Assembly: GCA_009739215.1 (NCBI GenBank)
Contig: VSJF01000004.1
Location: forward strand, 930,001 to 994,000
Reading direction: 5' to 3'
Source: Floccularia luteovirens
Taxonomy: Eukaryota > Basidiomycota > Agaricomycetes > Agaricales > Squamanitaceae
DNA length: 64,000 bases
Each line of letters starts with the position of its first letter. The first letter of the stretch is position 1. The notes below the pieces were generated by a model. The model had not been told where the DNA came from and ran no database searches. It saw nothing but the letters and a program-made list of their open reading frames with translations. The position numbers and the translations under genes are program-made. Positions 1 through 12,163 of the stretch are shown piece by piece.

Positions 1-509
1 CAATATATCACATCTCCAACTCTTCAAATTTTCAAATTTAATCACAGGCACACTTCAGGGCCCACGGTAATGGTCGGCGACATGTTTTGGAAAGTTAAGG
101 AACATTATTTTGTTTTGTATTATCAAAGTGACCAGGGTCCCTCCTCAAGTCACAACCATGAATTGTGAGACAGGTCAGATAGCGACGACAATCAGACAAT
201 CCCTGAAATAAGGAAGTGGGGATAAAGATCATTAAACGGCTTCCTGAATACTCAGGCTACTCCAACAATATCCAAGGCGAGGTTCTTTCGGCGTAAGCCT
301 TGTAGGAATCATTACACCTGAAAAGGGCGCAAGATAGAAGGGGGATTTTAGAAGCCTAAAGTGAGCACGTTACTGGTCTTGTGATATACACTTTCAGATG
401 GGGTATTCATACTCAGGTTATGTTTGGAACCTTGGCCTGGTTTCATCTTTCCTTGACGTTTGATGAGGAATATGCCCCAATTCCTATACAATTCGCGCAA
501 CAAGCTTAT
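1..509. other. Left-edge intergenic stretch
   Basis: This is the 3' flank of the RPN11 gene. I find no open frame, RNA gene or repeat that I can support. The end of a gene lying off the left edge cannot be excluded. Confidence 0.5.
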
Positions 510-1755
<1,246 letters not shown>

Positions 1756-1925
1756 AGTGTTGAGAAAAAGCGACAATGAGCGAAGTGATGTAAGTGTAAT
1801 TCTTGGAGGTGACGCGTTCTATCATTGCGTTATTTGTATCCTTATTTGCTCATGTATGGTAACGGCAATCGGACCACACAAACGCTTTTGCGCGCATGAG
1901 AAAGATTGCTCTCCTGAACTGTGTT

Positions 1926-4142
1926 ATGCACACAAGTGAACTCTCCAATGCGCTCAACCCATATGCCTCTCAATCGCGTGCCAGGTCCTCCGCAGAATAC
2001 TCGCCATCACAACTTGCTCATCCTGTTATACATAACCCTCAACAATATGTTCCTCATCGTAGCGAGTTAGAACTTGCTATTTCTGAGCCGCCTTCACAAG
2101 CCCTTAGTACCTCTCGGTGAGTACATTGTAGGGTTGATTGGCAACGGAATTGAAGCTTAGCTTCCTCCAGTGCAGTCTCCTCCCGTCCGCGAGCAGAGGG
2201 CGTCAATGCAGTCCATGAACTCCTCCGTGTGGTCTCTGCTACAAGAGAAGCTCAAGAGATTGAACGCAAACGCCGCCTTGCATGGGAGCAGGAGCAGGAA
2301 GCGAAATACACCCAGCGTCAAGCGGAGATGGAGCGTCGTATTTTTGAAATGCGTCAGGAAATTGTTTCTCTTCGCTCTGCACTCGTGGGCAATACTTCTA
2401 CGTCAACTTCGGCGGCTTCTATTGTTTCCCCTGCTGTCTCAACCGGAGCTAGTGCGAACTTAACCACACCCTCTGCAATCCCTCAATCAACAGGGTTGTT
2501 TACACCTCAGTACACGCTTTCGCCTGCAATCTCAGAACCTCGAACACAGCACCCTGCATCACCAATATCACCCAATACACAAACCCCAAATGAAACGTTA
2601 CATTCTAGCTTCGCAACTTTTGTACAGGGTCCAGCGAGTACACCTCAGTCCAACAACACGTATTATGCTAGTCCACCCGTTGCTTACCAACCCCCATTCT
2701 CGCATACATCGACCCAATTGCCCCCACCTCAATCAGTGACCCCTTCTCCCTCACCTCAGCCTGCAGTGATCAATGCAATTAATAAAGAAAGCGCGACTAC
2801 ACATGGCAGAAAGAGATTAAACTCACAAGTATCAAGTGGCAGTGAGAGCGACAGCTCAAGTACCAGTGGAAGTAATGTCCACCGCCCAGTCAAACGCATA
2901 AACCATCATGACAAACGTTGCTTGACAATACATGTATGGATTGACATTGCATCACTTTCCGGTCGTTTGCTAAATCATTGCATTAGCATGCTATGCGTGC
3001 TCATATCTTACGTATGATGGAATTGGATAATGACAAGAATCTCCCGGATAGTCACACAGAAGGAGTTGTGTTACCCCCCGATGCCCCTGTACGTTTTGTT
3101 TGGGATAAAACAACAAAGCAATCAATACATAATGGGCATATGAAAGCGCGTGTCATTATGGACATCAAGGAACGCCGAAGGCTGTATAAGCATGTCGCAG
3201 GGAAGGATTTTGGAAAGAAAACCCTGGATGCAGCTTTCGAGCAGTCGTTTGTGACTTTCAGACAGAAGTTCAAGGCGCAGCGAGATGCGCTCGCCGCAAT
3301 AAATCTGAAGAGAAGAGAGGATAGCAAAGCACGGAAGGCTCGTCATCTCTCTCGACGTAAAATCGTAGGTTACTTTTTGCATATAAATGAATGATTATCA
3401 GTAACCAATCGGCGGAACATAGAAATTAGCCAATCGCGCTGAAGCACGCCTGAAAGTTGAAGCCTTCCAACATGTAACATTCGACGGAGCATTACAACTT
3501 GAATGCATGTCTTCTGAAGAATCTGATTTTACACCTTCTTCACCTCCATCACCTTCCTCCAGCACAGCAGAGGGCGATGCCACGGTCATACCACGTGCTC
3601 CAGGTTTGCTGCGCACTCGTGGGTATCCCTGGCGCAGCGCACGGCTCATACGGTTTTTCTGTGCATTAGATGTAGAAGAACGGAGAGAACCTATCCCGCG
3701 ACGTGGTGTGGGACGGAAGACCCGGTGCGTTGGTCCACCCAAGGAGGGTTTTCAGCTTCCACCGCGTGGGGTTGCACCTTGGATGGTCAGTCGGCGATGG
3801 TATGTCCATGAGTTACGCAGCCATCCCGACTTGCCCGAAGTGTTGAAGGGGCTTGTAGAAGAACCAGCTGGATTTGATTGGACGCAATTTAATGTACTTG
3901 GAGACGAGAGCGATGAGGATACTGAAGAAGAGGTCGTGGAAGAAGTAGTAGGAAATGAGGAATCTAGAGAAGTCGGGGTGCACGTATATGGTCCACGGGA
4001 TGGGCAAGAGGGACTCGTTATGCACGGCTATGATAGTCATGGGATGATTCACCACCAACATCAGCATCAACACCAACACCAACACCAACAGCATCAACCA
4101 CATTACAGTAGTACATCCTCACTGAACTATGCCCTCTCATGA
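1926..4142 (+). CDS. Uncharacterised protein with coiled coil, conserved basic region and His/Gln tract
   Basis: I do not recognise a named family, but the gene looks real. Four exons join in frame: from about 1926 to 2116, then to about 2938 (after an intron ending near 2170), then from about 2989, with a last intron of about 60 bases starting near 3366-3370. An upstream ATG at 1896 is in frame and equally possible. Features in order are a polar N-terminus, a charged coiled-coil-like segment (EAQEIERKRR, then repeated Arg/Glu), a long Ser/Thr/Pro linker, a basic conserved-looking block beginning MRAHILRMMELDNDKNLPD, an acidic stretch (DEDTEEEVVEEVV) and a His-Gln tract. The composition would suit a nuclear regulator. 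That is inference, and no DNA-binding fold was identified. Confidence 0.7.
4046..4104 (+). repeat. CAC/CAA/CAT codon tract encoding His-Gln repeats
   Basis: Near the C-terminus of the uncharacterised gene, His and Gln codons alternate (HQHQHQHQHQ core) for about 19 residues. This is a short imperfect trinucleotide array, and its length is likely to vary between strains. Confidence 0.75.
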
Positions 4143-4211
4143 ACTTTGTACATTATGTAATATAGAGTTAGCTTATTTTTCACGACCATCACTGTTCACT
4201 TCTACCTTTGA

Positions 4212-6649
4212 ATGTCCTCCGAACCACAAGCTAACAGTACGTCCCCTGTGAGTAAGTGGGTTGGGTTTTGAATGAAAAATTCTGTGAGCAGGCTTGTTTG
4301 GACCAGTCCCAGAGCCTCCACCCTCATTCTGTACGTGGTTCGTAATGTTGTACTGCTTTCGCTCACATAACCTGCTTTAACTTGCTCCAAACACCTACTG
4401 TTCCATGGCTTTACTTTGTATCATGCTGTCATACCAAATTTCTGGTTTATCAATTAGATAAAGCTCGGGCTAAGGAGTATGTCGAGTTGCACAACCAAGT
4501 TGCGGTGAGTGTTAACAGTTTGGAAATACTAACTTGGCTGATTCCCTCTTACGTCTCATCAGACAAGTGTAACTCTTCTCGATACACTTGAAACGTTCCT
4601 CTCCACATTCCAGACTGACCTCTCAGCTGTTGCTGGCCAAATCTCCGAGTTGCAGGATCGCAGTACCGACATTGATGGCAAACTGCGTAACAGACGTGTC
4701 AGTACCTCATTTAAGGTTTATCTATGCTTATTCTAATGAATTTCCGCTCTTTATGTGGATATCGTTGCAGCGTATTGAAAAACCGCTCTCAGGACTCATA
4801 TCCTCGCTGACAATACCTCCTCCACTTGCAATAGTCATCCTCGACACACCCGTGGGCGAACCATGGTTGGCAGCCATTCCTGATTTTGAGCAACGCCTAA
4901 CCTCCGCTCTTGCTCGTAATCGTGTTCGTGCTGCACGGGATATTGGAGAAGTCTCTGAGGGACTACGCATTGTCGTGAGTTTACAAGTGACCCAGCCACA
5001 CCTGTGTCCAAAATAACTGATAATTATATTTAGGCTGCAACAAAACTACGGGCTTTTTTTCTAGCATTATTCCAGCCGATTCGAACTGCAGTGACAACAA
5101 ATATGCAGGTTATACAAACATCTATATTACTCAAATATGCATCCCTGTATACTTTTTTGGACCGCCAGGCGCCAACGGTAGCCCAAGAGGTGCAACGGAA
5201 CTATATCGCCTCTGCAAGAGTTTATTATGAGACTGGCTTTCGGAGATATGCACGTAGTCTGGGATGGATTAAGGTACAGTTGCAGCCCCTTTTCTTATTG
5301 CTTTAGTAGGATCTAGAATTGTTTTCAGAGTCGCACCACTGAAAAGTTTGAAAATATCGTGGCTAGTGAGAAAGCGAAAGATATTGGCTTTTCGACAGAT
5401 CGCTTACAATACGCAAAGATTGATGGTCCTGGTGTAACGCTTGCTTTCATGGCAGATGATAAGACACATGTGAGTAATCCACCGCCTCGCTCTATGCTGG
5501 TCACTCATTTATATGCAGAAAGAACCCATCGAAGCATTGTTGCGTTCTCTGCTGCTTGTATTCATGGATAACGCGACTGCGGAATATACATTTGTGGATT
5601 CGTTCTTCGCTACATCCACCACACCTTCAACTGCAGAGAAAGGTGTGGTATCACCTACAGCAGAGCTCGCGCCTACTCCTGCACCCGATACTGGCTTTGT
5701 AGAGGCCCGCAGTACTGCAGAATCAGAGTCTGGTGCTGTGCACGCAGCAAATACTGGACAAGGCATCACAGACAGTGTTGGAGCGAGTGGAAAATCGAAG
5801 GAAGATCAAGCAGCTGTTGAGAGAATATGGAAGCAGATCATGGACCCAGTCCTGACTTATTGTGAAGTACATCAAGTACTTGCTGGATGATTTGATGGTT
5901 TAACTGAACCGTTTCTCAGACATTTGTGAAAGGAGTGGTGGACCCAATGCCTGGGAGTACGACATTGCTAACCATGATTCGGTTGACTGAAGATGTAGGG
6001 ACGGAAGTACAACGTAGGCGGTGTCCTGGAGTCGAGAGATTTATCTACCGAGTGCGGCTAGATTTATGGCCTGTATTCCAGCGAGGAATGGCTGATCATG
6101 TAGAATCGCTGCGGAAATTGGCGGAAGGTAGCGGGTCGGGGTACTTCGGACGTGGTGCGACTACAACTGATATTACTGTAAGCAATGTAAGCCTATTCAA
6201 CGGTATGCCTATGCACACATTAAAAAGTCACGTCCGAACCCTAGATATGCAAGCGATACGTGGAGATGTTCAATGCATTTGTGTTCTTAACTGAACATGA
6301 AGAGGAGACTATGATATTTACCAAGTATGTATCACTCTGATGGACCTGATTAACAAGCAGCTAACAGCGAGATAAGTCTTGTGCGGCTGCGACAGGAGTT
6401 ATATAAGCTTATTGAAAGACATGCTGGCAGGATGAGGGATGTAACAGAAAGGACGAGATCACAGGTAGAGCTCTATGGGCTAGTGTTAGCAGGATTGAGG
6501 GTAAGTAAATAGAATTGAAAAGTGAATAAAGAGCTGATGATGGTGATTGACAGGAGGGTAGCTTGAAGGTAGCACACGTCAAGACCCAGCAGGAGATCGC
6601 ATTTTGGGGTCGATTGGTGGAGGATGGGAAGCGACGAGCTGGCCATTAG
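4212..6649 (+). CDS. VPS52: Vps52, subunit of the GARP tethering complex
   Basis: Vps52 is part of GARP, which tethers endosome-derived vesicles at the trans-Golgi. The conserved core starts with KARAKEYVELHNQVA, followed by LLDTLETFLSTFQ, ISELQDRS and the domain LRAFFLALFQPIRTA...ILLKYASLYTFL. The C-terminal half includes VVDPMPGSTTLLTMIRLTED and LVRLRQELYKLIERH. I count about ten short introns, and the last exon ends KRRAGH before the stop at 6647-6649. The first exons are the weak part. One phase-consistent reading is ATG at 4212, a donor after about 4236, an exon near 4292-4332 and the next exon at about 4457. That leaves an N-terminus much shorter than in animal Vps52. A further small exon in the 4333-4456 interval cannot be excluded. 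Confidence 0.88.
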
Positions 6650-6723
6650 GACTTACGTAATGAACATTAGTTCGATTTGAGCTGTAATTACAGTAGTCGA
6701 CGTCGTCTTAATTACAGACTACC

Positions 6724-7707
6724 ATGGACGTCTACCAGCTATACAATGAAAGTCGCAAGTGGCTTTTTCTCATCTCTTCCATAACAGTTCCCATTCTCTT
6801 GGTTTATGATGCTCCTTTCGGTCGTTTTGCACCAGCTATTCCTAACTTCTTTATGCTAGATGGCATCAAGTCCTGGATCGCAATGGAACTTGTGTCTCCC
6901 ATAGTTTTTATTGCTACGTTCCTTAAAGCACCTCTTGCTCAACCTGGCACCCCTCCACCCGCTCTCACTTCCCCACCATCGATTCTAGCAGCCATGTTTC
7001 TCATTCACTACGCGAATCGTGCCATTATTTCCCCACTACGCACTCCCTCTCGTTCAAAACTTCACACGACTGTTTTTGCGTCGGCCATTCTTTTCAACTC
7101 TATAAACGGATTCATCATGGGCGCTTATCTCACTTCCACGTTTGCTCGCATATACCTTGATCCAGCTTCTGCTTTTGCTCGGACTTCTTTCTATGCAGGC
7201 ATCTTCCTCTGGGCAGCTGGATTTGTTGGGAATATCGTCCATGACGAAATTCTTCTTAATATTCGTCGCAAGGCAAAAGAAACAGGGAAGGGAAAAACAA
7301 AATCTGGCCAAGAACATTATGCCATTCCTCATGGGCTCTTGTATACATACGTTTCATATCCAAACTATTTCTGTGAATGGATAGAATGGCTAGGATTCGC
7401 TCTCGCGTCAGGACCCCTTCCATTCACCCTTCCGCCACTTTCCGTAGCCACTGTACGCTCCTTTGTGGATGCAATCACAATTCCTTCTATGGCTATGACA
7501 CTTGCTGGACTGCCTGTCCGTATCATGTCTGCTATGCGCCAACCTGCCAACCTGTTTGCTCCTCACCTCGCGCCACCGTATGTGTTTCTCTGTGCGGAAG
7601 TATTTACCATGCTTCCCCGCGCGTATAGAGGACATGTTTGGTACCATACACGCTTTGGCGACGCATACCCACCTGAAAGACGCGCTGTCATTCCGTTTGT
7701 GTTGTGA
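6724..7707 (+). CDS. Steroid 5-alpha-reductase family membrane enzyme
   Basis: A single exon encodes 327 residues. The hydrophobic profile (about six membrane segments) and the C-terminal signature, ending WYHTRFGDAYPPERRAVIPFVL less its last residues, are those of 3-oxo-5-alpha-steroid 4-dehydrogenases. Also typical are GLLYTYVSYPNYFCEWIEW and FVGNIVHDEILLNIRR. Family members use NADPH to reduce an enone double bond in steroids or related lipids in the ER. The fungal substrate is not known from sequence. It lacks the N-terminal ubiquitin-like domain of Tsc13-type enoyl reductases, so the SRD5A1/2 group is the better match. The gene lies 75 bases after VPS52 on the same strand. Confidence 0.88.
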   Translation: MDVYQLYNESRKWLFLISSITVPILLVYDAPFGRFAPAIPNFFMLDGIKSWIAMELVSPIVFIATFLKAPLAQPGTPPPALTSPPSILAAMFLIHYANRAIISPLRTPSRSKLHTTVFASAILFNSINGFIMGAYLTSTFARIYLDPASAFARTSFYAGIFLWAAGFVGNIVHDEILLNIRRKAKETGKGKTKSGQEHYAIPHGLLYTYVSYPNYFCEWIEWLGFALASGPLPFTLPPLSVATVRSFVDAITIPSMAMTLAGLPVRIMSAMRQPANLFAPHLAPPYVFLCAEVFTMLPRAYRGHVWYHTRFGDAYPPERRAVIPFVL

Positions 7708-7819
7708 AATATATACCAAAAAAGAATGATTTATTTTTGCTATTTACGTAATAAACTATGAAGAAATGAATAAAATAAAAAATTAACCATTTACAAAAGT
7801 TACCGTTGACCCATCGACC

Positions 7820-9160
7820 ATGACCGCAGCCCCAAAGGCTAACGACATTCGGCAACAGCAAGGCTCGACAACGCAACCTATAGTTGTGCCTCCACTAACA
7901 CCAGAGGAAGAGGGTACGTTAACACTACTTTGTTCACTTCCATTTTTTTCGTCCAACTACTTTCTTTAGACCAGATTATCCTCACTCGCATAACAAATGA
8001 TGAACGCCCTCTACGCCGCGTTATCAAAAAGTTTCACGCATATACTGCCCTCGCATACGAACCTCTCACTCCTCAAGTAGATTCTAACTTGACAACAACA
8101 CCGACACCAGACCGTAATCTAACGAAGTCAGGGACCGACTCACCCGCAGTTTCAGATGCTCGTGAGGCATTCCTTGTGGAGTTAGCATCATTCCAGCTTG
8201 CACTCAAGAAAAGTGCCCTTATATGTGAGGCAGAAGCGCGTCAGGTGGAGGAATATGAACGTGCACGACGGAATCTTGGTATGTTCTCGTGTCCATCGAG
8301 CAGACACACACCTTAACTGTAATATCATCCAACATGTAGATGACGAGCATGGCACGCTGATAGCCCAGATAGATGAGTTGAAATCAGCCCTTGAACATGC
8401 ACAGGTTCTCCGCCGCCGGAAAATTGAGTATGATGTTGTTGCAGAGAAAGTAAATATGTTACCTCCACGAGAAGAACTCGAACAGTGAGTGATTCCTTCC
8501 AATTTTCAACCACACATATCATCCACCAATTGTCACATTTGACACTCGTTTCTTTGCTTTCTTTTTTCTTACATAACTAATAATATATATATATCTGCCA
8601 CTTTGAAACTACATAACAGGTCGATCAAAGAGCTAGAAAACGATATTTCTACAATTCGCACGGAGCACGAAACCCAAACGCGGACAATCCAAGGACAAAA
8701 AGCTGCTTTAGATGGCATTATTGGCGAACTTGGCGCACTACGGCTTCTTGGAAAGCTGCCAGAACCAGAACCAGAAGTTGACCCAGAAGTCGAAGTAGGG
8801 GAAGGAGAAGGAAAGCAACAGAGTGAAGAATATAAGGAGGGGGATACGTCTGTGGACGTGAATAGGGGAAATGAAGGCGTTGATGGGCAAATGCAAGACG
8901 GTGAAGCAGAATTGGGAGATCCCCCCAGTGACCATCAGATTCATACTCAAGAAATAAGTGACGGAGACAACATTACCCGCGAGAGCACGGCCCCTATCAG
9001 TGTGGAGGGCGAAGGATCAGAAGGTGATATCGAGATGGGTGAAGTAGAAGAGGAACCTCGGGATAAAAACCCTCAAAAGTTAAGAAGGTTTCGAGAGGAC
9101 TTGGAGGAAGGCGAGGCAACCGATGCGAGCAGCGAGCTTTCTGAGCCCCCAGATGATTAA
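7820..9160 (+). CDS. THO7: THO complex subunit 7 homologue
   Basis: THO couples transcription to mRNA export. Exons 7820-7913, 7970-8278, 8340-8484 and 8620-9160 sum to 363 codons with no frame break. The family core is visible: DQIILTRITNDERPLRRVIK near the N-terminus, a coiled coil through ALKKSALICEAEARQVEEYE, and the conserved stretch RRRKIEYDVVAEKV followed by LPPREELEQSIKELENDI. After the coiled coil comes a long Glu/Asp-rich tail of about 130 residues that animal THOC7 lacks. Many fungal THO proteins have such acidic tails. The gene is in tandem with the reductase gene, and converges on the tRNase Z gene 64 bases past its stop. Confidence 0.88.
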
Positions 9161-9224
9161 GCTCCATCGGTTTATCCCTCCCATTGTAACATGTAGTACT
9201 TATAAATAATGATTATAATGGGTA

Positions 9225-10627
9225 TCACTTGCTTTGTTTCCGTGATGGAACGTCTACACTCATGAAATCTCGAGCACACAAAACCTGACCCTGAAATTCC
9301 GTCTTTGCCAGAGCCGCAATGGCCTCCATCACACGTATAGAGTCTGGGGCTGTGTCACCGGGATAGCGTGCTGAGAAATGATTCAATACAAGTCGGTGCG
9401 CATTCACGCGTTTGGCGAACGCCCCAGCCATTTGTGGCGTCGAGTGTCCTCGAGATCGTGCGCGTGCCTCTACCATCTCCTCTGTCTCTCCTGGCTTGTC
9501 GCCTATACGTACAGTACCCCAATCCCCAGGTAAGAAAGCATTCGTTGCTTCATGTACTAGTAAATCAGCGTCGTTCCACCCCAAGTCTGTCCAAACATCT
9601 TTCTTCTCCACCTGATCTCCTTCTGCGTTCCGGCCCCCCCGCAAGTCTTCAGGCCATGACCAAGCACCTGGTCCTATACCTGGATCGTACGTGTCTCCCA
9701 ATATCACCACCTTCCTACCTCGCATTGGACTTGGCCCACGTAACACCATACCGTCTGGAAGAGAAACCTTGCCCCCACTCTGTAGCACACGCATCATAGA
9801 CATTGGGATCCCTGTGCGTCGCAAATGTGGAATGTACAGGGCTGCGTCAAGTGGGGCAGGAACAGGTGCTTCGAGTATGGAATAACCCACGCAAGGCACG
9901 CTATGTGCTATTGGGGCGGCGTGTACGGCAATAACAGGATCGATATAGATAGCGTGCCAGGAAAGGATGTTGTCATTTGAGCTAGTTGTGGGCAGGATGT
10001 TACATCCATGTGGAGACTCTGCCTGTGCTAGTGGTTCTGCGTCATGGACACCCTCTGTGGTATCCCATAACTCATGCACAACATATGGGGCACCAAGCTT
10101 AGTGTAGGTGTATGTCAGCGCACTACGAACGTACGCTCGCGTACCACGTGGTCCATAAATTTCGAGGGGCTGTAGGGGTGTAAACATTTATCTGAGATGA
10201 AGGATGAAACTAACTGGTTTATCCAGACCGATGTCTTCGCGTGGATCATCGACACCGTCTATAATACCGCCTGCTCCGTTTAGACATGCCGCAAGTAGTG
10301 GTACAAGCCCGAATATATGGTCACCTGCAAGTGAATGTTAATTGCGCTAACCCATGACTTAATAGAGTGGGAACTGCCATGAACTAACTAGATCATAATC
10401 GAACACCTACCGTGCGTATGTGTGATAAATATTTTCTCAATTTTGCCCATCTTCACCGTGCTCTGCTGAACTTGGTGTTGTGTTGCTTCACCACAGTCAA
10501 ATAGCCATACAGCTCCGCCCAGACGTACAGCCAACGCAGAATGATTTCGCGTTGAGGACGGCTGCGCAGATGCTGTTCCAAGAAATGTTAATGATATTGA
10601 TGATATATGCTGGCGAGTATCTGCCAT
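9225..10627 (-). CDS. Ribonuclease Z (tRNA 3' endonuclease), short ELAC1-like form
   Basis: tRNase Z cuts the 3' trailer from precursor tRNAs. Three exons, 10411-10627, 10215-10324 and 9225-10169, join in frame to 423 residues. The metallo-beta-lactamase signature FITHTHGDHIFGL is formed across the first splice junction. A second conserved block is [13 protein letters not shown]. The late motifs [22 protein letters not shown] and [10 protein letters not shown] are all present, so the zinc ligands appear complete. The length fits the short form rather than the ~800-residue long form, with loop insertions relative to bacterial RNase Z. An intron-containing tRNA gene lies just upstream on the same strand, which is probably coincidence. 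Confidence 0.93.
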
Positions 10628-10726
10628 GGTGGTTTTACGAAGACCAAAGTTCGAGCTTGAGTCATTTATATAGCCGGGTTATCTGGTTACTATCTGATAA
10701 GATATATGGGAATAAAAAGAAGGAAC

Positions 10727-10733
10727 AAAAAAA
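10727..10733 (-). terminator. Pol III terminator (T7 run) of the tRNA-His gene
   Basis: A run of seven T on the minus strand begins 10 bases beyond the tRNA 3' end. This is the usual RNA polymerase III stop signal. Confidence 0.8.
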
Positions 10734-10742
10734 GAAATTTTC

Positions 10743-10828
10743 TGTCGGTAGCTGGAATCGAACCAGCGGCTCTTCGGAACATTCGTAAATGCCACAACGA
10801 AGTGATTTAACCCCTAATCGATACCGAC
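10743..10828 (-). tRNA. tRNA-His (anticodon GTG) with a 14-base intron
   Basis: Read on the minus strand, the acceptor halves GTCGGTA and TACCGAC pair fully, followed by discriminator A at 10743. The D stem is GATT/AATC, the anticodon stem CTTCG/CGAAG, and the T stem GCTGG/CCAGC with loop TTCGATT (a perfect B box). The loop TTGTGG is interrupted after position 37 by 14 bases (10778-10791), the normal site for nuclear tRNA introns. Mature length is 72 with the discriminator. The anticodon is at 10793-10795. The base before the 5' end is A, so the G-1 that marks tRNA-His would have to be added by Thg1, as in yeast. Confidence 0.9.
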
Positions 10829-11165
10829 TTGTCAGATAGTCAACAAAAGGTAAATATAACTCCATAAATTACGGGTCCGCAAGCATGTTAATAAGCGTGA
10901 GTCCGTCTAACATAGGGAAATAAAACTCAAACGTAAAATGACAATAATCCTAATATTGAAATTAATCCCAGGAGCATGAGTATATCAGCTACAATGAACA
11001 CAGAAAACCTGACAAATATGGAAATATGTAGTATGCATGGTACATGGGTAGGAATCCAACGTCTAGAGATAGCTCGGCTGTCCTTGGCTCGTAGTCACTA
11101 TAGTGCTTTGTCGTCGCCTGCTTAATTAAATGTCTGTGAGCTTAACGCTAATGAGATCTGTGGTA
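10829..11165. other. Intergenic stretch between tRNA-His and the membrane protein gene
   Basis: This holds the 5' flank of the tRNA gene and the 3' flank of the minus-strand membrane protein gene. No further gene or repeat is supported. Confidence 0.5.
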
Positions 11166-11884
11166 TCAGAGGTGATGATTTTGTTCCAAAGGCGCTGTCG
11201 CTAAAAGTGGAGTCGCTGAAGGACTAGCTACTGGTACCTCAACATAGTCTTCCCTGCGTTGGTTCGGTATCGCGCATGCATCATAAGATGGCGGTGGAGG
11301 TACGTATGGAGGTGCGGGCTCTATTACAGAGGTTGTGCGTCTGAGAAATCTAGGGTTACGTTCCATTTCTTCCATTTCACGTTGAATCTGGTGACGATTG
11401 ACAATAGCAGCTATTCTGTCTTGGGCAGGGGTTCTTCTGTATACGTAGAAGCAACGGCAGCAGCAAAGTAAGACAGCAAAGGCTACGACTCCAGCAAGAA
11501 CCTCAGCAACGATGATTATGGATTGATGTTTACTAGGTTTGACTGCATGAGTAGGTTTTGGAGGAGGGTCAGTGTGTGTTTGTTGGGGGTGAGGGGGGTA
11601 AAACTGAGTGATGGGTGGACGGGAGAAGATCTGCAGAGAATGTGAGAGTGTAGGAAAGACGCTGTGAGGAATACGAGAGATCGGGTGTTTGTTTGAGGAC
11701 TTCGAGGCAGAAGACGAGTGTTGTGTTGATTTAGGTGTAGTTGTAGTCGAAGAAAAAGAAGTAGTGGATATTGGATTGCAGAGATAGCTAGAAGGAGAAA
11801 TAAGGTTTGTGAAGGTACGTACTAATCAGACACTTACGATGGACAAAGAAGCAAAAGAACAATAAGAAAGGAACGAAGGGACAT
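11166..11884 (-). CDS. Small secreted-type single-pass membrane protein, Ser/Thr/Pro-rich
   Basis: No named family is recognised. Exons 11838-11884 and 11166-11787 join in frame to 222 residues. The first exon gives a classic signal peptide (MSLRSFLIVLLLLCPS). It is followed by a roughly 95-residue Ser/Thr/Pro-rich outer segment of the type that becomes O-mannosylated, one membrane helix (IIIVAEVLAGVVAFAVLL) and a Cys/Arg-rich inner border (CCCRCFYVYRR). The cytosolic tail carries a PPYVPPPPSY element, a possible WW- or SH3-binding site. The layout resembles fungal cell-wall sensor proteins, but it lacks a WSC domain, so a sensor role is only a guess. It is divergent from the RIB1 gene with 279 bases between starts. 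Confidence 0.72.
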
Positions 11885-12163
11885 GCTTGACAGATATTTA
11901 GTTATGGGTCCATACTTGATTTGCAGCACAGAAGGTGAAGAGAAACAGTGCGCAGCAGATGGTCAGTTAGTAGTTGAAGAGCAGAGGCGGAAAGTGCCGT
12001 TGCATGCCGTGTGCTCCGTCAAGATAGTTATCCCAATTAGTCAGATACCTCCCTACCTTGGTCTCTGCTTTCTCTCAATATTTCCCGGCTCTCATCTTTC
12101 CCGGTATTTATATATTTTATATTCCCTGGTCTCATCTCATCTCCTCATTCTCTTTCTTCTCCC

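Noticed and set aside
8738..8950. Minus-strand open frame opposite the THO7 acidic tail
   Set aside because: It is the complement of Glu/Asp codons, which read as Phe/Leu/Ser. It has no splice or start context of its own.
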